Below are positions 1 to 10,640 of a stretch of 64,000 bases of DNA, in pieces; the stretch's first letter is position 1; each line of letters begins with the position of its first letter. The notes below the pieces were generated by a model. That model saw only the letters and a list, made by a program, of their open reading frames with translations. It made no database searches and had not been told where the DNA came from. The stretch spans positions 1 through 64,000 of the forward strand of contig MFXH01000018.1 of NCBI GenBank assembly GCA_001788795.1. The letters are read 5' to 3'. Both the position numbers and the translations under genes were made by a program. Source of the stretch: Candidatus Peregrinibacteria bacterium RIFOXYA2_FULL_41_18. Its GTDB lineage: Bacteria; Patescibacteriota; Gracilibacteria; UBA1369; UBA12470.

Positions 1-1
1 T

Positions 2-3000
2 ACATTAAGCGGTTCTTATGGGGATGTTTCTTCCGCGCTGGATATTCAAGTTTTGGAAGGTATAAATCTTGTCGTAAATCCTCAAGATTCGATATTGACC
101 GCAAACGGTACAAGTTCAACAGCTTTCATAGTCTCCGCCAATGATGCGGACGGGAATATCCTTACGGGCTTCAACCCTACAGTCGATTTGAGCGTTGTCG
201 ATGACACTTATGGCGCTCTCGGTTCTTCATCTCAAATCACCCTTTCTTCCGGATACGGAGAAGGCACGTTCGTTTCTTCAACTGTCGCCGGCGATGCTTA
301 TATCATGGCTTCTTCTCTTGGCGTGGAACCCGGAACCGGTGTTGTTACTCTTGAACCTGGGTCTACTCATGAACTTCGTATTGAAACCGATGATGGGAAT
401 AATTTGATAATGACGGGTGAGACCAAAAACTTGGTTGTTAAGACTTATGATCAATACGGGAATTTCAATTACAAAGATTCTTCGACCGAAATCAGCATCG
501 GATTGACGGATTTCAGCGAAGACTATGGAAGCATGGCTGACAACATTATTTATCCTTCCGAGGGAGTTGCTTCCGCTTCCGTGACGGCCGGAGATATAAG
601 CGGTTCTCTGAACGTTGTGGCGGCAGGTAGCAATTTGATTTCCGGTACGATAAGTATCGATGTAAGAAGCGATATCACAAGCGATGAGATGAATGAAATC
701 GATCCGCAGGTTTTGTATGCAACTCTCCTTGGAGCTCCTGTCGGACAGGTAACTCACGAAGATTATTTCGCAGGATATTTCTTGTTCAACGGCAAGACGC
801 AAGCTGTTGCGAGTTTGCTTGATTATCCGGAACCTCATAAGAGACTTATGCAATTGGATTCGAGCGGCAAGAGTACTCTTATAGAAAGTAATTTTTTGGT
901 TGAAAAAGTTTTACCGCAAAGCTCTTCGGATCTTCCGATGAAGATTGTTTGGCAAGATGATGCCGATGATATAACTCTGGCAGAAATACTTCTTGTATTG
1001 GGAGATAGTGGCGTTTATGAGAGCACCGACCTTAAGTCCGAAACCGAATCCGGAGCTTACATCTCGATTCAAACTACCGATGATGAATATGAGCTCAAAA
1101 AGAAATTTTCGCGCATAAATAATTCGATAAGCTTGCTGCAGGACGGAGATGAGGTTGCAAGAGTCGGTTCAAACGGACAGATAAAACTTTTCTCCGCAAA
1201 CTACACTCTTCAAACAAATGGTGATTACAACTCCCCTGCCATAGACATAATGAACGATGAAACTCTCGTAGCAACCGTTCTTCTTGTAATAGATTCCACA
1301 AATGATGTTCAGGTTCTGGATCAAGACTTCGACTTGTCCGATTTCAATACTCTCGACGCCGGAGTTTATATAAAACAGCATGAGAATCAGGATTACGGGT
1401 TCGAATTGTCTTTCAGTGGAAATTCGAGCACTGATCCGAAAGGTTATTTCTTGGTTGATAAAAACGCCGTCTTGTCCGCCGATCAGTCCCCCGGACTAGG
1501 CTATTCGTCTCTTGAATCCGCGCAAAAAGATGGCGGCGTGGGTTTTGAAGATGACAATAAAAATATATTACTTTTCTCTGCAGGCAATACCGCCGGAGAA
1601 TCGAATAAATATGGCGTTTCGGAAATCGGCGTGTTGCTCGGGGATCCGACTGTAAGCCTTGATAATTCCGATTCGGCCAATACGCTGGGATATACGAAAG
1701 ATATTGGTAAAATTTTATTGAGTGGTTCGGAAACGATTCAGGACATTGCTCCTCTCGACTACAACAATGATGGATTGCAAGACTTGATGGTCGCTTATGA
1801 AAGCGGGAAAATCAGACTCCTGCAAAACTATGAATCCGATGAAAGGTTTGAGGACAAAGGGGAAATCCTTGATATAGTTAGTGGCATATTGAGTTTCGAC
1901 CATTCGGATTTCGACTTGGACGGATATGACGACTTGCTGATTGCAACGGAAGACAGTTGTATCGCCGGTGAAATTTGCGTTTATTTATATAGAAATAATG
2001 AAGGCAAATTCGAGAGAGAGAATTTAGCTTTAAATACGACAAGCCAAGTTTATCAAATCGAGGCTGTAGATATGAATGCAGACGGATATCCCGACGTAGT
2101 TGCTTCCGATACCGCCGGCACGATTACGGTTTTCTACAATGCGGAAGGCCAAATAGATACAGATGGTAATTATGTCGGAAATCTCGGTATAGAACTTGAC
2201 GGAGGAGATGATTTTGCCGATGAAGTTTTTGTTTATTATGATGGGGTTGTCGAAGATGACAGCACAACTACGGAAGATGACACTTATTTCTATGCATTGC
2301 CGATTGAATCTTCTGCCGGATTTGACTTGGTGGATGAAACTTTTGGAGATTCCGGCGTGGACGTTGTTGCGGATTTCGAAGACTTGCTCAAGACCGATAT
2401 AGGAGCTCTCGAAATAGCATCCGAAGAGTCAGCCGCAACCGAGATGGTTGATTTCGTACAGTCGAGTTATGACTCTTATCTTTCTATTGATAAGACCGGA
2501 ACAGATGTGAACGGCGAAGTGGTCGAAGTCGGAGACGCAATTGAATACGTGATTTCAATAACGAATAATGGCACTTCCGATATTGTTGATTTATATATAA
2601 GCGATTGGGTTTCAGGCGCGCTCGATGTTGATTTGGAGAGCATTGATTCCGATTTTGAAATATTCGATACGGGAGACTCTTCCAGACCTTTTATATTACA
2701 TGGAGTGTCTCTAAGTAGCGGTGAAACAATTGAGGTTTCTTATGACGCTTACGTATTGTCGACTCCTGCAGTTTCAATGACTATAGGAAACGACCTCGAT
2801 GATTATAGGGATGATAACTATCCCGATATTGCAGCCTCCCCTGCAGACAGTTCCGGCGGTGATGTTGTTTATTTCTATTCGAATGGATCTTATATGCGAC
2901 ATGAGGGCGGACTTATGAGTATGTTCGGCGGCGTTCGCGTTATCAATTACACCAAGTTGACTCCAGATGTGGCGACCGAATCCGAAGTTAGCGAAGATTT

Positions 3001-6000
3001 GATGGCTGAAATCCTCAGCAATGCCGGCATAGATATCGATATGACTACTGATGCGGATGAAGATGGAACTCCTGATGATATCGAACCAAGTGAAGACGGA
3101 GAGCCTTCCGGTGCCATCGAAGATCTCGGAAATGATACCAGTGATGCGGACGGAGATGGACTTGTGGACAGCTGGGATTCGGTAGTTTCAACGGCGACTG
3201 ATGTTGCTGCAAAAGCGTCCGCCGTTTCCGCTGTAGTCGAAGGTGTTTTGGAGGCTATGATATGCGGAGGAGGATGCATCGCTTCGCCTCTCAATCTTGC
3301 ATTCTTGTCAACGGGATTTGTTAATCTATATGGAATACCTGTCGGATATTCACCCGGATTCCCGATATTCGGAGTTACCTTTTCTCCACCGTGGGCGTGT
3401 ACCGGACCTATGTGTTACGCCCCCGGACCTTTTAGGCTTTATCTAGATATAACCACGACTCTCGGCACGGCGATGGCTGTTTGCGTAGGCACTTATCCTA
3501 TCGGCCAATGTTGGGCTTTCAATATACCGATACTTCAAATGACCGGCATTTGTGACAAGATAAATACTGCCATTTCTCAAGCCCTCGGCTTCTCAACGGC
3601 AACCGAATCTTCCGGCGATTCTATGGTGATGAATGTTGATTCCAGTTCGGAATCTACAGGCGATACTTTTAATTTTGATTTCCAGAAAAATATACAAGTA
3701 CCCGGCTTCCCTTCCGTATTTACCGAATGGTGGAAAAAACAGAAACAAGAGATCTTAGGACTGCTCGATTTACCCGATATTTATTTCATTTATCCGACCA
3801 ACATTCTCGGATCATTCAAGAATACTGCTACTTATGAGGGTCTTGAAACTTCCGATTTGAACGGCTTGTCGAAATTCCTCACCGTACTTAACAGCATACC
3901 AATCATACAGATAAATACCGAGCCTGTTACGTTCAACATACCTTCTCTAAGCAAAGAAGAATGGATGAAATACAAAGAGCAGTCTGAAGAATGGGTAGAT
4001 CATGCGAAAGACGAGGTTGTAAGGGTTGGAAGCGGATGGATTGAAAATGGATTCTCTGCGGAACTTAATGGCGTAAACGAGCTTATTTCGAATGTGGAAG
4101 CCAATATAAGAGTTATAGACGAGTACATGGAGTTCCCCGGTCAAATTATCGAATACCGAACCGCCGAGGTTAAACTGATAAAACAAATTGTCTGCTATCT
4201 CGATGCTATTATCACTTTCACCGGAGGTTATATCGACTTCAACAAGGATCGCATTGAGGCGTGGAAGCAATTCGGGAAAGATGTTGTTGAAGCTTTTGAA
4301 AGCTGGCAAGCGCTATTCCAAGTTGCAATCGATTATCAAGATTCTTGCGATAAATGTACGAATCAAAGAGGCAGCCTTATCGAACTTTTACTTAAATTAT
4401 TCTTATTCATACCTGAACCTCCGATAATAGATCTTCCGAAGTGGCCCGACATCGTCCTTGATATTTCTCAAATACAAGCCGGTCTTGAAATAAGCTGGCC
4501 GGATGTACAATTCCAAGCTGAACCTCTGGTACTCCCTGATTTGCCGACATTAACACTTCCCGATTTGCCGACTCTTAATGTTTCTCTCACTTTACCTTCA
4601 ATTCCTGTTTTGCCCGGACCGCCAGATTTGCCAGAATTGCCTGATTTACCCGGTATTCCTATACCTGATTTGCCGGATATACCTCCGCCACCTGAAGTTC
4701 CTTCTCTTGATGTTGCGCTTCAAATAACGCTTAAGCTTGTAGGCAATATTTTGAAAATCATATGTCTTGTAAAGCAAGGCATTATACCTACGCCTGAATA
4801 TCAATTGAGGTCAAAAGTTGAAGATCTTACTCAGAGACCTCTCGATGTTTTGTTCCCATGGGATCTCGGATTTGGATTTAATTCGCCATCCATCTCAATT
4901 GATTTCGTCAAACGCATAGAGGTCATTGCGAGGATGAATCTATCTATAGAAACCGAATTCTTGGTGACTGCCGTGCAATCGGTTGCCGATGTTGCCAATT
5001 CTGCTACGACTCTGTTCACAAGTACTTGGAATGATGTTTCCAATACGGTTGAAGATGCGGCGCAGGATACTCTCGATGAGGGAACCGAAGCTGTAGATGA
5101 TGTGACTGATACCGATGTTGATGTCGATGCAAGTGCTACTGATGTCGAAGCTGATATAAGCTCTCTTGATTTGTTCGATACGATTGGAGTTGATGAGTCC
5201 ATCGTCAATTCGGATGAAATGCAGGCGGAAGTTTCTTTGCTCGCTCAAACGCTTGAAGATCTGAATGATGACTTGGCGGCATATCAGGAAACGTTGCCCG
5301 AAGAAATTTCGATAGTCGCAGAACAAGGATATTTGGCTGCAGCCGATTTGCCGGATTATGAAGACGTTGCTTATGAGGACTATGATCAGTATTACAATTT
5401 GATTGCCGGAACACCGACTGGAGATCTTTTGAGTTTGAAAGAAATGCTTGTGGCTTATGTTGAAGACAACGAAGATTTGACTCAAGACTTAACAGATTGG
5501 GACTCTTTCCAAAGACTGATTGTCCAAGAACCTGACTCAGGTTATCTGTTTGCGGATTATGAAAGCGAAGATGGCGTTGAATGGAGCAATGCACATTCCG
5601 TAAACGATGTTCTTGAAAATGGAGAGCCTTTAACCAGCGAGGACTTCTCCGAAATCGAGAATACTTTCACAGATGCCGTTTCCAAACTTTTCGCCAGCTC
5701 TTCCGCAGATGATTCAAGCAGCTCAAGTTCTCAATCATACTTACAGCCCGTCACTCAAGGTCTGTTTATATACAACGAAGATGAAGAGGTCAATGAACGC
5801 CTTATAAACTACACGAATGAAAGCAAGAGCCCGAGCAAAATAGTTTCATTCGATATGGATAATGATGGCGACGAAGATATAGTTTACAGTTATGGCGGAA
5901 CGATTTATTTGAAAGAAAATTATGAGGACAATCCGTCAGAGCTTAAATACTATACCGAGGTTCCAAGACTTGCGAGCGTGGATTATTTCTTGCCGCAAAT

Positions 6001-9000
6001 CACAAGCGTGAACGCATTTATGTCCGGAGAACACGGAAACGAAGAAGCGACATTTACGTTCTTGGGTGAGGTTAATGAAATACTTACATCAGATTCGGTC
6101 GGATATGAAGTTGATTATTACGACAGCTTGGACGGACCGGAAGTCGAAGATACTCCGTTGGGGATAATAAGTCTTATCCAAGATGCCGATAATACCGATG
6201 TTTATTTCCAAGATGAAAGCGGAAATGAATACCAAGCCGGTTCGCAACTGGAAACGACCGAAGAAACCGTAATAGGAAACAGTGCTTATGATGATTTGAT
6301 AATGATTCCAGCCGAAGCCAAATTCTTAATGCCCGATATGCAAAAAGGCTTCGCTTATATAAATGAAGCGAATGAAGGAGTTCTTAAAAATTCTTTTGCT
6401 CGCACGCCGGTATATGAAAATGGCGAAACCTCAGTCTTGGCCGGACAGGTTCTGCATACTCTTGAAGATAGTGAAATCACCATTTATCTCGACGCTTCAG
6501 ATCCTTACACCCTTGTTTTGAGCCAAAACACCACCTTCCCTATCGGAGATAATTTGACTGGAGATTTGACAATGAGAGTTGAGTCGGGCGGAGTTGAAAT
6601 TATAGATTTCTCCGAAACCGGCAGGGTTGAAGAACAATCTATCGCGAGCGGAATGTTGTTATATGAAGATGATAGGATCGAAGTCTCTTCCGGTAATATC
6701 TCTGTTAATTTATCCATAGGAGGTACTGTCGAGTTAATAGAAGGTCAGGAATATTTCTATAGAGATCTTTCCGGTTCGGACAATCCTCTTACAAGTATTT
6801 CTCTGGATAATGGAGATTATTATGCGCAAGTATATGCGATAGATACAAACGGCACTCGTTCAACATCTTCAAATACAATTCTCTTGGCACCGCAAATTTG
6901 CGCTGATGATTCGACCCCGTATGCGGATGCCGGAGCCAGTGAAAAAGATGTACCGATATTCACGGTGCTTGAGCTTGATGCGAGTGGGAGTTTTGATTCC
7001 GAGTCTGAAATAACCGATTATTATATAGATGAAAATCTTGATATCGATTCCGATGGCGACTCCGATTCTGAAAATGATTCTGACATAACGGCTGATGCCG
7101 AAAATCCGGTATTCGAAATGGGTCCTTATGATGAAGCAGGTCCGCGTTATGTTAAATTGTGGGTAAAAGACGAGGCGGGCAATGCAAGCGGTCAATCCGT
7201 CACTATTAATGTTTACGTGCCGGATATTACCGTGGATTACGCTTCCGCTGAAACAGGGGTTGTAAACGGCAAAACCGATCCGGCGTCGCCCGATATGCCG
7301 TTTATATTGATAAGAGATCGTGATGGAGTCGTCGAACAATTAACTACCGTTGATTCAGATGAAAACGGCAAGTTCTATACAATCGACGATGGTTCTTATG
7401 AGGTTACCGATTTGGATATAAACAGCAGGATTCTCATATTGAACGGTGATGGAGAAACTATTGCAGAATTTAATCCAGACACCGGACAAATCCTCATAAT
7501 GGACGATAGATATAATGTTGATGTTTTGCCTACCGATCTGGAATGGCCGACAAGGCTGATTGTTTACGAAATCGCGAGCGGACAGGTGATTTACAGCATA
7601 TTCTTGGTAACTGACGCGAACACGGATGTTTCTCTGGATGATTATGAATATACTGTTGAAACCATCGATGGTCTTTCCGGTGTACACATGAGGATAACCG
7701 ATGACAAAGGCTTCACGATAAGCACTATCGGTGCTTCCGATCCCCTATTCCCCGGCAGCATTGAAGTAACTCGCGATGGCGACAGATATGCTCTCATTGC
7801 TTCCGACGGCAATATTTATTTATTGAATGAAGATTTTGATTTGTCGCTTGCTGTCGCCGAAAGCTTGGATGAGCCTCTAGTAATAAGTTTGAATTACAGG
7901 AACGAATCGATGGCTGACATCTACATTGCGACAAACGGATCTACCACCGAAGACACAACGCAATCTCTAGGTCTGCCTTCGATAAACGATTCTATCAATT
8001 CCGAGCTTGAATCACAGGATTCCGATGGTGGAAGCATTGAGGACTCGACCGAATTGATTTACGGTCTTGATCCAACCGATGGAAGCGATGATACCGCAGA
8101 TTACGATCAAGATGGTCTGAGCAACGCGGAAGAAATCGAAAATGGCACTGATATGAATAATAGCGATACCGATTCCGACGGCATTTCGGATTTTGACGAG
8201 GTTGCGAACGGTCTTGATCCTTTGACCGAAGTAATCGAACCGTTTGCGGACATCTCGGTTGAGGATCCTTTGTTCTTGGATATTTACGGCATGGTCGAAA
8301 AAGGCATATTAGATGGCTACGATGTCGACGGACTCACCTACTTATATCCAGATCAGGAAATCAATCGCGCCGAATTTACAAAAATCATTCTTGCAATCTT
8401 GTGTATCATCCCAAGCGACGAGGCTTATTTGTCTCCAAGCGTGTTTAATGACATCCCTTATGATGAGAATAATCTTCCTTGGTATTACGACGAAACGAAG
8501 GAGTCTTATTTGAGAGATTTCATTACCGGTTATTTGGGCGAAGTTGATGAAAATGGCATGGCGCCTTTCAAGCCGGCTGCAAATATCACAAGAGCTGAGG
8601 CTGTGAAAATCATTCTTGAAGCGCTTGATAAAGAAGGATTTATAAACCTTGGCGAAGTAACACCGGGCAATCCGTGGTGGGATCCTTACATGGCGATCGG
8701 ACAAGATTTAACTCCTTATTTGATAAACAATTCCGGCGGTGAGGAACAATATATAGTGACTGCGCAAGAGGCGCTCGATCCTTCTCATGAAATAACGCGT
8801 TATGAATTTATAGAAATGTCTGTTCGCGCACTTAAAGCTTACAACTGTTACTTGACTGACACCGATGGCGACGGATTGCCCGACTGGGACGAGGAGAATA
8901 TTTACGGAACCGATCCTTATGACGCGGACACGGATGATGGCGGTGTAACAGATGGCGAAGAGGTCTTGGAACTTATGACAGATCCTCTTGATGATAGCGA

Positions 9001-9355
9001 TGATGATTGGGATGACGATGGGCTCAGCAATAATGATGAGAGCAATGTATATGGGACAGATCCTTGGGATCCGGACACGGATGATGGTGGCGTTTGGGAT
9101 GGAGTCGAGGTTAATTCCGATATTGATCCTCTTGATGCAAGCGATGATGCCGGCGATACGTATTCGGGCGGCGAACTTTTGGTCGAACTTGATTCTGGAG
9201 TTTATTTCATCGATGACGCGTGCAATATATGTCCTTGTCCATCCAGCGTCGTTGATGGCGCTCAAATTATGTCGGGTGATATAATTTACGCCGCTATAAC
9301 AAACACAGAAAACACCCAGATGTATTCGGTAAGTAATGAATATCAAGTACCATAA
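2..9355 (+). CDS. Giant S-layer/adhesin-type surface protein, 5' end outside the window
   Basis: The reading frame is open from the first bases, so at least 3117 residues are visible and the start lies to the left. Immunoglobulin-like stretches fill 60-700. FG-GAP/VCBS-like calcium loops follow (DFDLDGYDDLLIA near 1910, DMNADGYPDVV near 2070, DMDNDGDEDIV near 5850). A DUF11-like repeat lies at about 2470-2770, a Pro-rich LPDLPTL segment at 4535-4710 and a PKD-like domain at 6900-7230. Three SLH-like modules lie at about 8235-8850, flanked by Asp-rich thrombospondin type 3-like repeats (8020-8225, 8855-9165). Family knowledge of SLH and TSP3 domains points to a Ca-dependent protein tethered to the cell envelope; the ligand is unknown. 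It is strongly acidic. Four exported proteins follow at once and probably share its operon. Confidence 0.88.
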   Translation, partial: TLSGSYGDVSSALDIQVLEGINLVVNPQDSILTANGTSSTAFIVSANDADGNILTGFNPTVDLSVVDDTYGALGSSSQITLSSGYGEGTFVSSTVAGDAYIMASSLGVEPGTGVVTLEPGSTHELRIETDDGNNLIMTGETKNLVVKTYDQYGNFNYKDSSTEISIGLTDFSEDYGSMADNIIYPSEGVASASVTAGDISGSLNVVAAGSNLISGTISIDVRSDITSDEMNEIDPQVLYATLLGAPVGQVTHEDYFAGYFLFNGKTQAVASLLDYPEPHKRLMQLDSSGKSTLIESNFLVEKVLPQSSSDLPMKIVWQDDADDITLAEILLVLGDSGVYESTDLKSETESGAYISIQTTDDEYELKKKFSRINNSISLLQDGDEVARVGSNGQIKLFSANYTLQTNGDYNSPAIDIMNDETLVATVLLVIDSTNDVQVLDQDFDLSDFNTLDAGVYIKQHENQDYGFELSFSGNSSTDPKGYFLVDKNAVLSADQSPGLGYSSLESAQKDGGVGFEDDNKNILLFSAGNTAGESNKYGVSEIGVLLGDPTVSLDNSDSANTLGYTKDIGKILLSGSETIQDIAPLDYNNDGLQDLMVAYESGKIRLLQNYESDERFEDKGEILDIVSGILSFDHSDFDLDGYDDLLIATEDSCIAGEICVYLYRNNEGKFERENLALNTTSQVYQIEAVDMNADGYPDVVASDTAGTITVFYNAEGQIDTDGNYVGNLGIELDGGDDFADEVFVYYDGVVEDDSTTTEDDTYFYALPIESSAGFDLVDETFGDSGVDVVADFEDLLKTDIGALEIASEESAATEMVDFVQSSYDSYLSIDKTGTDVNGEVVEVGDAIEYVISITNNGTSDIVDLYISDWVSGALDVDLESIDSDFEIFDTGDSSRPFILHGVSLSSGETIEVSYDAYVLSTPAVSMTIGNDLDDYRDDNYPDIAASPADSSGGDVVYFYSNGSYMRHEGGLMSMFGGVRVINYTKLTPDVATESEVSEDLMAEILSNAGIDIDMTTDADEDGTPDDIEPSEDGEPSGAIEDLGNDTSDADGDGLVDSWDSVVSTATDVAAKASAVSAVVEGVLEAMICGGGCIASPLNLAFLSTGFVNLYGIPVGYSPGFPIFGVTFSPPWACTGPMCYAPGPFRLYLDITTTLGTAMAVCVGTYPIGQCWAFNIPILQMTGICDKINTAISQALGFSTATESSGDSMVMNVDSSSESTGDTFNFDFQKNIQVPGFPSVFTEWWKKQKQEILGLLDLPDIYFIYPTNILGSFKNTATYEGLETSDLNGLSKFLTVLNSIPIIQINTEPVTFNIPSLSKEEWMKYKEQSEEWVDHAKDEVVRVGSGWIENGFSAELNGVNELISNVEANIRVIDEYMEFPGQIIEYRTAEVKLIKQIVCYLDAIITFTGGYIDFNKDRIEAWKQFGKDVVEAFESWQALFQVAIDYQDSCDKCTNQRGSLIELLLKLFLFIPEPPIIDLPKWPDIVLDISQIQAGLEISWPDVQFQAEPLVLPDLPTLTLPDLPTLNVSLTLPSIPVLPGPPDLPELPDLPGIPIPDLPDIPPPPEVPSLDVALQITLKLVGNILKIICLVKQGIIPTPEYQLRSKVEDLTQRPLDVLFPWDLGFGFNSPSISIDFVKRIEVIARMNLSIETEFLVTAVQSVADVANSATTLFTSTWNDVSNTVEDAAQDTLDEGTEAVDDVTDTDVDVDASATDVEADISSLDLFDTIGVDESIVNSDEMQAEVSLLAQTLEDLNDDLAAYQETLPEEISIVAEQGYLAAADLPDYEDVAYEDYDQYYNLIAGTPTGDLLSLKEMLVAYVEDNEDLTQDLTDWDSFQRLIVQEPDSGYLFADYESEDGVEWSNAHSVNDVLENGEPLTSEDFSEIENTFTDAVSKLFASSSADDSSSSSSQSYLQPVTQGLFIYNEDEEVNERLINYTNESKSPSKIVSFDMDNDGDEDIVYSYGGTIYLKENYEDNPSELKYYTEVPRLASVDYFLPQITSVNAFMSGEHGNEEATFTFLGEVNEILTSDSVGYEVDYYDSLDGPEVEDTPLGIISLIQDADNTDVYFQDESGNEYQAGSQLETTEETVIGNSAYDDLIMIPAEAKFLMPDMQKGFAYINEANEGVLKNSFARTPVYENGETSVLAGQVLHTLEDSEITIYLDASDPYTLVLSQNTTFPIGDNLTGDLTMRVESGGVEIIDFSETGRVEEQSIASGMLLYEDDRIEVSSGNISVNLSIGGTVELIEGQEYFYRDLSGSDNPLTSISLDNGDYYAQVYAIDTNGTRSTSSNTILLAPQICADDSTPYADAGASEKDVPIFTVLELDASGSFDSESEITDYYIDENLDIDSDGDSDSENDSDITADAENPVFEMGPYDEAGPRYVKLWVKDEAGNASGQSVTINVYVPDITVDYASAETGVVNGKTDPASPDMPFILIRDRDGVVEQLTTVDSDENGKFYTIDDGSYEVTDLDINSRILILNGDGETIAEFNPDTGQILIMDDRYNVDVLPTDLEWPTRLIVYEIASGQVIYSIFLVTDANTDVSLDDYEYTVETIDGLSGVHMRITDDKGFTISTIGASDPLFPGSIEVTRDGDRYALIASDGNIYLLNEDFDLSLAVAESLDEPLVISLNYRNESMADIYIATNGSTTEDTTQSLGLPSINDSINSELESQDSDGGSIEDSTELIYGLDPTDGSDDTADYDQDGLSNAEEIENGTDMNNSDTDSDGISDFDEVANGLDPLTEVIEPFADISVEDPLFLDIYGMVEKGILDGYDVDGLTYLYPDQEINRAEFTKIILAILCIIPSDEAYLSPSVFNDIPYDENNLPWYYDETKESYLRDFITGYLGEVDENGMAPFKPAANITRAEAVKIILEALDKEGFINLGEVTPGNPWWDPYMAIGQDLTPYLINNSGGEEQYIVTAQEALDPSHEITRYEFIEMSVRALKAYNCYLTDTDGDGLPDWDEENIYGTDPYDADTDDGGVTDGEEVLELMTDPLDDSDDDWDDDGLSNNDESNVYGTDPWDPDTDDGGVWDGVEVNSDIDPLDASDDAGDTYSGGELLVELDSGVYFIDDACNICPCPSSVVDGAQIMSGDIIYAAITNTENTQMYSVSNEYQVP

Positions 9356-9360
9356 ATATT

Positions 9361-9957
9361 ATGAAGAAAATGTTGGAAAAATTCTCGGAAGTAATAATAT
9401 TCGGCATGATAGTGCTGACAATAAGTGCTGTTGTAGATGTCGGATTTATAAGTCTTGCTGACGAAGCCGAAGAAACGACTGTAACTGAAGGTGGCGGAGA
9501 TAATTTTGATTGCAGAACTGCCGTAATGGAATACTTGAATCCTGTCGATGAAGAGTTTGGCGAATTTCTGGACTCGACTCTCACCAGCACCGGCACAACC
9601 AGTGATTTGATAACAAATTATCTTATCCCGAAATATGTCGAATATTTGGAAGGAGAAAAGGCTGCCCTTGAAAGTGCCACAAATGTTTCCGGCAGTTATG
9701 ACCTGCTCGACGTGAGCGATAAAATCTCCGAATGCAAAGCGATAATGGACGAGCATTTGGATGCCAACACCGAAATAATGAAATCCGAAGTGGCTTCCAG
9801 CGTCTCCGCAAAAAAAACCACAGCCCTCGTTGATGAATACAAATGGATAAATGAACATTTGCGCGAGATGTCCATGTCTGTTGCTTATATCCAATCTTAT
9901 TTATCCAAGATGTCCACAAGCTTTACTCGGTTTACAAAAACCTGCATACAACAATGA
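9361..9957 (+). CDS. Exported helical protein of unknown function (surface operon)
   Basis: This 198-residue protein starts five bases after the giant surface gene. Residues 8-28 form a hydrophobic segment, either a signal peptide or an N-terminal anchor. The rest is acidic and mostly helical, with Cys residues near 50, 122 and 195 that could form disulfides outside the membrane. I recognise no family. Its plan (anchor, CxxAxxEY-like segment, long helices, C-terminal Cys) resembles that of the next gene, so the two may be distant paralogues. The stop codon TGA overlaps the next start (ATGA), which implies translational coupling. A role as an accessory subunit of the giant protein is inferred from position only. 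Confidence 0.8.
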   Translation: MKKMLEKFSEVIIFGMIVLTISAVVDVGFISLADEAEETTVTEGGGDNFDCRTAVMEYLNPVDEEFGEFLDSTLTSTGTTSDLITNYLIPKYVEYLEGEKAALESATNVSGSYDLLDVSDKISECKAIMDEHLDANTEIMKSEVASSVSAKKTTALVDEYKWINEHLREMSMSVAYIQSYLSKMSTSFTRFTKTCIQQ

Positions 9958-10586
9958 AAATAAAAATAACAAAAAATATTCGGCTAACTCTTGCTTTCGT
10001 AATGATGGCGGTTTTTATAAATTGGCAAATAATTTCCGCTTATACCGCTCCTTCGGCAAGTAAGTATTCAACAAGTTATTACTCAAGCGTCTATGATGCG
10101 GTTGTCGCATATCACTCCACGTTGAATGATTTGATGAATGACAAAATCGAAATACTCATAACCGCCGACGAAGAGGATCTTTTGTTCGACTCAGAAACCT
10201 GTGATGACGAATTTAATATATCGACCTATTGCTTAGCGGAATCTATGGTGAAGGAGTATATCGAATTCAAATCGGGACTTGAAGATCATAGTCTTTATGC
10301 CATCGATGCGGAAGACAGCAACAGCGAAATCCTTCTTGTAGATATGTCTGCAAAGGCCGAAGCAAGATCGCGAATTATCTCACTCGAACAAGAGAATGCG
10401 ATAAAAATACTCGATATGTCTCTCGCCGCATACAATGAACTTCAAATAGCTCTTCCGATGCACAACAGCTATTTGGACACCTTGGATGTCCTGAAAGATT
10501 ATGATTCCGAATTGATAGATTTGAGAGAAGACGTTGCCGAGTGGGAAGCTGATTTCATAGACGTATCGACGACGGACTGTAAGTAA
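9954..10586 (+). CDS. Exported helical protein of unknown function (surface operon)
   Basis: A 210-residue product whose ATG overlaps the stop of the preceding gene by four bases. Residues 9-29 are a hydrophobic signal or anchor ending near SAYTAPSA. The mature part is acidic and helical, with Cys at about 83, 92 and 209. It resembles the preceding protein in length, anchor and spacing of Cys residues, and may be a diverged duplicate. No enzymatic motif is visible. Its place inside a run of secreted proteins suggests an envelope or appendage component, which is inference. Confidence 0.8.
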   Translation: MKIKITKNIRLTLAFVMMAVFINWQIISAYTAPSASKYSTSYYSSVYDAVVAYHSTLNDLMNDKIEILITADEEDLLFDSETCDDEFNISTYCLAESMVKEYIEFKSGLEDHSLYAIDAEDSNSEILLVDMSAKAEARSRIISLEQENAIKILDMSLAAYNELQIALPMHNSYLDTLDVLKDYDSELIDLREDVAEWEADFIDVSTTDCK

Positions 10587-10640
10587 GGAGCAAGACACAA
10601 GACACAAGACACAAGACACAGACAGCAGAGGGGAGGCGGA
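10587..10640 (+). repeat. ACACAAG tandem repeat and Shine-Dalgarno of the next gene
   Basis: Directly after the stop codon come about four copies of a CAAGACA-type heptamer, then GACAGCAGAG. The end of the spacer, GGGGAGG five bases before the ATG at 10641, is the strongest Shine-Dalgarno sequence in the window. A second copy of the same block lies after the last gene of this operon (13491-13520). Confidence 0.75.
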
